A stretch of 64,000 nt of DNA, taken from the NCBI GenBank assembly GCA_963693365.1, contig CAVNZM010000016.1, forward strand, positions 4,402,001 through 4,466,000. The letters are read 5' to 3'. Of this stretch, positions 56,034 through 64,000 are shown piece by piece. This DNA is from Amoebidium appalachense (Eukaryota; Ichthyosporea). The translations under genes and the position numbers were made by a program. The notes under the pieces were generated by a model. That model did not search any database. It was not told the origin of the DNA and worked only from the letters and a program-made list of their open reading frames with translations. Numbering within the stretch: the first letter of the stretch is position 1; every line of letters starts with the position of its first letter.

Positions 56034-56160
56034 TGAATGCGGAACACGGTACGAAGTACGCATACACGATGAGAAGCATGGTGCAGGACACATGCAAAGG
56101 CAAACATTCAAGTATGCAACATCAGCCATGCGCACAGTATGCGTCATAAGCAGAGCCCAT

Positions 56161-56203
<43 letters not shown>

Positions 56204-56375
56204 AGAATGTGTGGCAGAGTGGTGAGGTGGACTTTTACAACAGACAACACAACGTAAAATGTTGCAAAATGAAGGCGGGGAGGCCGGGGGGGGGGGGGGG
56301 GGGGGGGGAGAAGGGAGAGGTGAAGAGAGGAAACGGACGGCTGCTTGCGTGTTTTGTGTTTTGTATTGTCTGCCT

Positions 56376-56446
<71 letters not shown>

Positions 56447-58236
56447 TGAGCAAATATCTCGAGTTACTCCTACTAGATCAAGAATACACACAAAAGGTAT
56501 ATGCACATCGTATAGCCTCGGGCAAACCTTCGGCGCGTGGCAAGGTGAATTATATGAATATATTTTACAAATACATAGATAAATAAAGAAATCGTTTGGA
56601 ATAAATGGTAGTCCCACCTCCTCGGTAACCTCTGGGTGAGTGATGACACGGCATCTTTTAAACATTTGGGTCCCCGTGATCAGAAGAGGTCTCACACACA
56701 ATGAAATAAATTGACAAAATACATGCATAAATAAATAAATCACAATAATAAATAAATAAATAAACAAACAAATAATTCTAAAAAATCAAAGGTAACCCCA
56801 CCTCCTATGTAACCTCTGGGTGTGTGATGACTGACACGGCGGATCCTTCGGGTTTTGAAATTGGGCAGGTGACACACACACACACACACACACACACCCA
56901 CGGAAAAAACAATTGAACATATAGATAAATATTTAACAAACAAAATAATAATCATGATGTGCAACTAATTTAAAGGTAAACACACCTCCTCGGTAACCTC
57001 TGGGTGAGTGATAACTGACACGGCATATTTCTTTGGGTCCTCGAGATCAGATAGGTGGCGCACACAGCGGATTCCTTCGATGGGTTGGCCCTTTGGGTTC
57101 ACTGCTACTACTTCCTGCACATTAGCAAGGTGAAAAGAAAAGTGAGCAAAAAAATATCTTACATAATAGTCTGATGAAAAAGGGTGGGTGGGATGCTAAG
57201 ATCTAGAGGGTAGAGGCAAGAGAGAGAGGGGGAAAGAAGGGGAAGATGGAAGGAGGGGGAGGGGGGGGAGGGAAGACAGAGAGGGGGGGGGAAGGGGAGG
57301 ATGGAGGGAGGAGAGGGGAGAGCAAGAGAGACTGAAATAGAGAGAAAGAGAGTGAGAGGGAGAGTAAGAGAGTGAGAGAGTGTGTGTGTTGTGTGGGAAG
57401 GGGGGGGGGGGGGGGGGGGGGGGGGAGGGGGGGAAGGGAAAGGGGTAGTTGGGGAGGGTGATGAAAGAGTAATGGAAGGTAATGGTGCAGGCGGGTGTCG
57501 GATATGGGAAGAAAAAGGCGGGCGGCCGGGGGGTGGAGGGGGAGGGGGGGGAGGGGGGGGGATGTAGCTATATATCTGTATATGGATGTGAAGATAATCG
57601 GTGGGTGATTGCGGTTCAGATGAAGAACAGAGACACAGAAAGGGGGGATGGAAGCGGAGGGGAAAGGGGGGAGGGGGGGGGGGGGGGGGGGGATTGGTCT
57701 GTTGCTGTATCAATAGAAAGAAAAAAAAAGGGGCTATGAGAACCGATAAATGCCACTTTGAAAGCTTAACCATCATGAAAAAAGGCACGATTAAACTACG
57801 AGAGCCTGGGAATCGGGGGAGGAGGAGGAGGGGGGTTGGGGGTTTTGGGGGGGGGGGGGAGGGGGGGGGGGGGGGAGGGGTAATAGTGTGAGGGGGTGGT
57901 GTAGGACCGGACGGAGGGGGCAAAGAAGCGGGATGTTAGAAAAAAAGAAGACCGAGGGACGAACAGAGCAGATCCAAAGAGCAAGGCAAAGGAGAAGCTA
58001 AACCAGCAGCAGAAGCCATAAGAGCTTAAGAGGATGGGTATAAGAAAACGAAAAGAAGAAGAAGAGAGATGTGCACAATAGGAGAAAAGGCCGGGGGGCC
58101 GGGGGGGAGGGGGGAGGGGGGAGGGGGGAGGGGCAGGCCAGGACATGTTGTGGCAGAGCTGCACCCTCTCCTTCCACCCGTGTTCCCTCCCTCTCTCCCT
58201 CTCCCTCTCCCTCCCCCTGGAGCCCCTCTAACTCCG

Positions 58237-58270
<34 letters not shown>

Positions 58271-58686
58271 TCTCTCTCTCCCCCTCTCTCTCTCTCTCTC
58301 TCTCTCCCCCCCTCCCTCCCCCCCCCTCCCCCCCCCCCTCTCTCCATCACTCTCGTTCTCATTCGCTCTTACGTTCATTCCCTCCCCCCATCTCCTACCC
58401 CCCTCCCCCCCCCCTCCCTTCTCCCCCCCCCCCCCTCCCCCCCCTTACTCCCTCCCACCTCCCCTCCTTCCCTCAGTCCCTCCCTCCTTCTCTCGTTCCC
58501 TCCCCCCTCCCTCTTCTCCCCCTGTCTTTCCTCCTTTTCTAACTCATCATTGAAACCAATATTCAAGCCAAGTAATTTGTTCTTCTCGAACGCACCAGGT
58601 GACCGAACCATTAAAGCAAACAGCACTGGCCATCACACACACACACACACACGCACACACACAAGCACCCACGCGCACACACAAAC

Positions 58687-58781
<95 letters not shown>

Positions 58782-58923
58782 CCTTGTTGTGTTTAACGTA
58801 GTTCCGCAGCACCATATTGCCATATTTGGAGCGATCTGCGCTGGCCCCCACCACAGCAAACGCTTTTTGCGCAAGAAACTCAGCCACGAGGCCCAAGTCG
58901 GCTGTTGCCGCCCTGTGTGCCAT
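55822..58923 (-). CDS. CoA-binding domain protein (YccU type), three exons
   Basis: Minus-strand exons 58923-58783 (47 codons from ATG), 57114-56986 (43 codons) and 55965-55822 (47 codons plus TGA), all joined in phase 0: 137 residues, the usual length of bacterial YccU-type proteins. It is a Rossmann fold related to the CoA-binding part of succinyl-CoA synthetase; the ligand here is inferred from the family. Motifs: FAVVGASADRSKYGN (nucleotide loop, usual IAVVGAS-xxxxK-G), EVVAVNPKGQPIEGI (usual VxPVNP...IxG), AVSVITHPEVTEEVV, and YMWLQPGSESDRA with GPCVLV (usual VWLQPGAES...GxCxL). The start is firm because it directly precedes the conserved first helix. Intron 1 starts as a (GT)n repeat; intron 2 holds two pseudo-exon copies and two antisense-listed family A repeats. 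Probably a soluble cytosolic or mitochondrial housekeeping protein; no targeting signal is obvious. Confidence 0.9.
56030..56161 (-). repeat. Family A-related repeat, minus orientation
   Basis: Reverse complement of the type seen at 46283-46375: on the minus strand it runs GATGGGCTCTGCTTATGACG, CTTGAATGTTTGCCTTTGCA and CGTATGCGTACTTCGTACCG, and ends CCGCATTCAAACCCC with poly(C). It therefore lies sense to the minus-strand CoA-binding gene. A second minus copy tail (CACATTCTACCCC) is at 56202-56260. Confidence 0.85.
56615..56875 (-). repeat. Two partial tandem copies of CoA-binding gene exon 2
   Basis: The exon 2 end (minus strand ATCACTCACCCAGAGGTTAC) at 56986-57025 recurs near 56799-56840 and 56615-56655. 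The plus-strand marker TCTGGGTG starts at 56999, 56815 and 56631, exactly 184 bp apart. The copies keep AGGAGGTG-like donors. Homology reaches upstream over GACCCAAA-type sequence in the farthest copy but decays, and the first half of the exon (VVAVNPKG) is missing in both. Neither has a recognisable acceptor at the right place, so both are read as pseudo-exons. Confidence 0.9.
57180..58560. repeat. G/GA-rich low complexity in CoA-binding gene intron 1
   Basis: Runs of G and GA on the plus strand (57230-57450, 57520-57560, 57660-57700, 57830-57880, 58085-58135), then CT/C-rich sequence (58170-58550). No exon motif between exons 1 and 2. Confidence 0.8.
58690..58773. repeat. (CA)n microsatellite at the CoA-binding gene exon 1 donor
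   Basis: On the minus strand the exon 1 donor AAG|GTGTGTGCGTG at 58782 runs straight into this GT repeat. Confidence 0.95.
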
Positions 58924-59778
58924 ATTGAGAGTCGTGTGGCGAAAGGCTCAAATCCTTTAACAAAATATTTCGAGCGAATCAAGGAATGTTTGAAGTTTTG
59001 AGGGTGAGACTGAGAACAAGAAAGAAAGTTTGAAACTTGATTGAGGCGGCGGGGAGCTGGCGGCGGGTGAAGGGACACCCAATAAGAATTAAGTATGACG
59101 TCTGGCGATACACGTTAAGCCAATAGACACAGGCTAAAGACGTCATCTCAAAATTTCCGTCAAAACCTCCTCACAGCACTATGTCCTTGCAATTCCTGGT
59201 GTGCTCGTGATGTGTCATTGAGCAGATTTGTCATTGCTACATAACAGCTGGATTGTCACATTGGAAACACGTAGTAAAAATAGGCCCAAATCTCGGTAGC
59301 ACATCCCCGTAATCACAGTTATGTAAGCCTGCAGCTGCTTCATTCACTGCAGCTGCGTATGCCTCTACGGTTCAGCTTGGTCTTTCTTAACCTAGGCAGA
59401 AGCCTTACTGTCCCTTGACCGTCATGATGCTTCGTGCACACGAGCATTGAAAATTTTTATTCTTGACATGGTAACTTGGACTAAACGGCCGAGTTCGACT
59501 GCAAGTGGCCACAGTACTACCACACCAGTTGCTAGGCCTCTGCTATCCGATGACGGCCATCTTTGCCAACGTAACACGGACTTTTAGAATTTGTGCAGGA
59601 TATATCCTCCATCATAGTACATACTGTGGTCAACAGGTGCCTGGCGCAACAGACGCAAACAGGCGCAACAGGCGCAAACAGCAACACCTCTCCCCCCCCC
59701 CCCCCCCCTCCCCCCCCCCCCCCCCCCCCACTTCCCCCAAGTCCAATGCATGGGTATCCAAGTATGCATATCCGGGAG

Positions 59779-59839
59779 CCTGCAGCCAATAGATCGCTCT
59801 GTGACATGAAGCGTCATCTTGCTATCTATTGGCTGCAGG
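59779..59839. repeat. Inverted repeat with CCAAT/ATTGG arms
   Basis: Arms CCTGCAGCCAATAGAT (59779-59794) and its exact reverse complement (59824-59839), loop 29 bases. A third CCAAT-like ATTGG follows at about 59893. Confidence 0.9.
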
Positions 59840-59986
59840 AGAGGGGGGCAAGCAACTAAACGGCAATAGAACCTACCTGCATGCGCTATTCCTATTGGAT
59901 TCCTATCTAACATCTTTAGCAACATTGGTCATCCCCCCCCCCCCCCCCCCAGGCCCCAGGCAATCAATAGCAATCACAGCACTATG

Positions 59987-60003
59987 ATGACGTCACGTGA
60001 CAA
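59987..60003. promoter_or_regulatory. CRE plus E-box composite
   Basis: TGACGTCA overlaps CACGTG in TGACGTCACGTG. Known binding sites of bZIP and bHLH factors. It lies about 300 bp upstream of a TATA-like box. Confidence 0.3.
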
Positions 60004-60295
60004 CCATCATCCATGTCGATCGCGATGGTGGGGGTGCGCATAAACATAACTACTAACGAAAACTTTGGTTTTATATAATGTTTAAGCGTATATGCGCTCA
60101 TAGAGCACTATGTTTTGTAAAATCAAGCCTTTTTTATAATCAAGCCTTTTTTTAGATCAAAATAATTTACAAAAGCAAATAGTATTTTGTTTAACAATCT
60201 CTTACATATAACTGCTCTGTAATTCGGGGACTTCACTTTCACTTCGATCACTTTCCTTTCACATCAATTTTTTTTCCCGATTTTCCACCATGACG

Positions 60296-60303
60296 GGTAT
60301 ATA
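60296..60303 (+). promoter_or_regulatory. TATA-like box
   Basis: TATATAAG preceded by GACGGG, about 30 bp upstream of a C/T-rich stretch that could hold an initiator. The downstream transcript is not identified; the frame at 60327-60650 may only be part of a 5' leader. Confidence 0.35.
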
Positions 60304-60744
60304 AGAGCTTTCGCTTCTTTCTTTTTGTGGCAAGGGGAAGTCCCACGCTGGGGAGGGACTTGCGAGCAGTTGTATTCTTGCGTGTTGAGTTCTATGATTG
60401 CCTTCGGCACGCGGTTGTGATATGCTTGTGTGCTACATCTCTCCATCTGGTGTCATCCTCATGTTTCTCTGAAGCCCGGCATGATGGTGGTTACTATGGT
60501 GGCCGCGAGTGCTTCTCGCTTTGGGGGTTGACTGGGTCGTTGCTTGTCTCCTTCTACGTTGTCTCCATCTCTGCATCCATCTTCAAAATGCGGCATGGCC
60601 TTGGTCACTCCGCGGCGCGCGTTTGTGGTGGTTTTGTCGCTGAGTAGGACGCCGAGAAGCGTCCCTTGTTAGCCACAATCACGAGCTCTCACTGCGGCTC
60701 TTGCTGAGCATTGCAGAACCTTTTCTCGTTGGAACGCACACTAC

Positions 60745-61020
60745 TTGAATGTGTCTTCTCTTTTGCGTGCCTTGCTACTCACGCCGCCACCTACCCCGCC
60801 CCGTACACGAAAGCGACACCGCCGGACCGAGATATCACCATCACCGCCTCCCGCCCCGCCACCACCATCCTGGCAGGCACCCGACGGCCACATAAATGCG
60901 CCATACCAATTCACCTGGCTTGCACCAGGTAGAGCCCGACCTCCCAATGGTGACCACTACTACCTCCACAAAGACAGACACACCGGCCACTCGATCTGGT
61001 TACTACAAAATTACCAGTGA
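60745..61020 (+). CDS. Possible exon, unrecognised Pro-rich protein end
   Basis: Open frame ending in TGA at 61020. The second half reads like real protein (DGHINAPYQFTWLAPGR, then NGDHYYLHKDRHTGHSIWLL) after a Pro-rich stretch. There is no ATG at the start (first codon TTG), so it would be a terminal exon or a pseudogene. No family recognised. Confidence 0.3.
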   Translation: MNVSSLLRALLLTPPPTPPRTRKRHRRTEISPSPPPAPPPPSWQAPDGHINAPYQFTWLAPGRARPPNGDHYYLHKDRHTGHSIWLLQNYQ

Positions 61021-61088
61021 CCGCCTCAGAACTAAGTTAACTGCCACATAACTGACAGGCCTCGTGACCGGATGCCGCTGAGTCAGGT

Positions 61089-61207
<119 letters not shown>

Positions 61208-61854
61208 ACGCACACTACCACACACACGCACACAGGCACACACACTGGCACATACCGCACACCACATGCACCCGCACTCTTGACCCATGCACTCAGTCGC
61301 ACGTGCCCTTTAGATCTATCTAGACTTAGAGTGTGTATAGCCGCAGCAAAAATGTATATTTAAAATGGCATGTAATGTATATGATGGGCCATTATAGGGC
61401 GTCCCCTGCTGTGCAGTGTCCTATACAGTATGCGTCCGCGCGTAACATACTCCGCGCACAACATAACGTCGACGCCGATTTTCAAAAATCTTAACATACT
61501 GACCTCGGTCATTTTTCGGGATTATGTTAGCGCACCAAGGGGTCCTATACATAGTAGGACGAATTATCGGGTTTATCTGGTCAGTTTAGACCCCCTATCT
61601 TTAGTATTTCGATCTCTTTCCCAGACAAAACAGTGTTTCGCCGTGATTTTAACGACCGCCCAAAGCTCGGCAGGGCCAATGATAGGCGGCGGCCGCACAT
61701 CGCATGGTATGCAAAGAAGGACTCATGTGGCCGACTATGTCGATAAACGAGCAGAAACATACAAAGGCCCCAACTAGTTCGAAGCAGTCTTGTATAGCTA
61801 GTTTTTACATCCTAGTCATATAGGCAGGTTGAATGCATATTAAACCCACCGATC

Positions 61855-62220
61855 ATGACCAAGCCAGTAGTCCAGGTGCAGGCAGCTGCACTTGGGGCGT
61901 TGAATAGTGCACTGCACACAGTAAATGAGGCCACAGACAAGTTTCAGGAAACTACCCAAGAAGCCCAAGCAATCATTTCTGAGGGTTTTGTAAACGCAAA
62001 CAACACAATCAACAACGCAACCACACGTGCAATTGCACAAGCCGAAACGGCAAAAGCACAATTGCGCTCGCACATGGAGAGTTTAGAGAGCCGCAGAGCC
62101 CCCACACGCGCGGAATCGCTGAGTCTTTTCCGTGTGAGTTACGGTAATGGTTTGGAGCTTGATGAAACCCTGAATACGGATTCGTATGAGGCGAAGGGGG
62201 AGGGGTTGCCTCTTACTCGT
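61855..62220 (+). CDS. First exon of an unrecognised helical protein
   Basis: ATG 61855 to a perfect donor (CGT|GTAAGTGT) at 62221, 122 codons, phase 0. Residues 1-85 form a long Ala/Gln/Thr-rich amphipathic helix (VNEATDKFQETTQEAQAIIS, AIAQAETAKAQLRSHMESLE); then Ser/Glu-rich. Composition is clearly coding-like and contains no repeats. A continuation may start after TTTAG at 62840 in phase 0 (RFADSPPDGEAQ...) but soon enters a G-run. No family recognised. It lies inside the candidate TIR element, so it may be captured sequence. Confidence 0.5.
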
Positions 62221-62304
62221 GTAAGTGTGTGGTGCCAAATTCGTGGTGTGAGAGTAAGGTGTGAGGGAGCAGAAAGACTAGTACGTCCTTGTTTGTATGA
62301 GTTG

Positions 62305-62340
<36 letters not shown>

Positions 62341-62379
62341 CTTTTTTGGTTTGGTCCCCTTGAAAAAATTTAGTATGTT

Positions 62380-62855
<476 letters not shown>

Positions 62856-62915
62856 CCGCCCGATGGAGAGGCCCAGTGTGGCCTCATGGGCGGGCGGGGA
62901 GGGCGGGCGGGCGGG

Positions 62916-62953
<38 letters not shown>

Positions 62954-63063
62954 AACATAATCGAGACGGGCTCTGGGAGCCTATTTTTAGATACTAATTA
63001 AAATTTAACATAACGACCTCGACCCTTGTCGGGGCGGTATGTTATGCGTGGACGCATACTGTA

Positions 63064-64000
63064 GTGGAAATGGCTGATGGATTTTGGGACTTTGCCACAG
63101 CCACGCGCGACACTCCCCATCGGTGTCTCTTAGCAACTAGCTGGCCGGGCGATAGCTTTCTCACCTCTCTGCGTACCTTCTCTTTTCGTTGTCTCTAGCT
63201 AGCTCTGCCTACTGTTTTTGCTTTTGCTTACCCTTGTTTCTTTTGCATGAGCTCGGGGCGAGCTCACCGCCGCCCGGGGGATGTATGAGCGAGATATCCC
63301 TTGGATAGTCGGGCCTATAGACCCCCCTCTCTGATAGACCCCCCTGGCATGCCCCTAGCCTGCCGCACGCATCATGCCAGCTCAGTCTCTCGCTGGCGCT
63401 CTCTCGTTCAGGTCTGATCCTTTCTTGCTGCCACGTGTCGTAGCTCTCGCGCACGTCCGACAATACGGGCTCGCCCACGTTATCACGAGGTCAGTGTCTC
63501 TTTGCCTGTCTTGTCTCCTTTCCGTGCCTGAAGCACGTTGATACACTATGCTTTACGATGTTATCTAAAACAACATGTATCATCATAGTCACATTGAGTA
63601 TTTATATGATTTTCACACAGTGTTCAGGTATCTCAGTATGCACTTGTTACTGGATAACTCGTGAAGTTTTTATTGTTTTCTCAGTATGCCGTGCATACTT
63701 GCATATCTTTCCGTCGAATAAATCCAGTCAAAAGAAATTTTTTTTTTTTGACCGGTATCTTCCTTTCATGAGCGGTTTTTTCTTTACCCCGGGATATCTA
63801 GATCACACATTATTGAATAATAAAGTCATTATAAAAAAAGTAATTCGTAATTTGTTTTATTGAGCAGGCTCAAGGGAGATAAGCAAAGATGCTATGATTG
63901 GCTCTTATTTCCTGATCGTTTCCAAAAAAAAATCGCGTTGACTGTGACATTTCTGTGTAACGTTGTCACGTTGTTATCACACCCTCGTAACGTTGTCACG
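63064..64000. other. Right flank without a supported gene
   Basis: Unique sequence. No exon recognised; the minus-strand frame at 63209-63478 resembles nothing known. The end (63953-64000) has a near-direct repeat TAACGTTGTCACG. Confidence 0.55.

Noticed and set aside
60327-60650. Open frame of 106 codons after a TATA-like box
   Set aside because: It starts from a non-convincing ATG, has biased Cys/Ser/Val composition and no family resemblance. It may be a leader or chance frame.

Overview
This is an intron-rich eukaryotic nuclear window. The protein families, GT-AG introns of 0.4-5 kb, and a very large load of simple repeats ((CA/TG)n, (CT/GA)n, poly(C)/poly(G), (ACTC)n) show this. Nothing prokaryotic, organellar or viral was seen. 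A large-genome protist or early-branching holozoan/invertebrate-type genome is plausible, but I cannot name the organism. Most long open frames in the window are translated microsatellites. The genes were built exon by exon by matching splice phase and family motifs.

Layout. 3253-8084 (+): five-exon gene for a 417-residue protein with a C-terminal SYLF (Ysc84) lipid-binding domain. 12730-14542 (+): two-exon unrecognised protein. 16959-36533 (+): 14-exon TAF3, a TFIID subunit with an N-terminal histone fold, a long charged disordered middle and a C-terminal PHD finger; all 14 exons join in phase to 1164 codons plus stop. 38441-52912 (+): about 15 exons encoding a single-repeat paladin-like phosphatase-fold protein with a CX5R loop; its intron 10 holds a 5'-truncated reverse-transcriptase retroelement with one in-frame stop. 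55822-58923 (-): three-exon, 137-residue CoA-binding (YccU-type) Rossmann protein. 61855-62220 (+): first exon of an unrecognised helical protein, lying inside a candidate TIR/TA element (61426-63061). The rest is intergenic sequence, introns and repeats.

The genes do not form a pathway: transcription initiation (TAF3), membrane/actin (SYLF), phosphatase-like (paladin) and CoA-binding proteins are neighbours only. The unusual content is structural. (1) Exon edges have been tandemly duplicated in at least three genes, twice with a unit of exactly 184 bp. (2) A dispersed repeat family ends in poly(C) tails and lies in introns, mostly co-directional with the host gene. (3) Microsatellites directly supply several splice sites. 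(4) Two near-perfect palindromes sit side by side in TAF3 intron 9. (5) A TIR element carries a gene-like exon.
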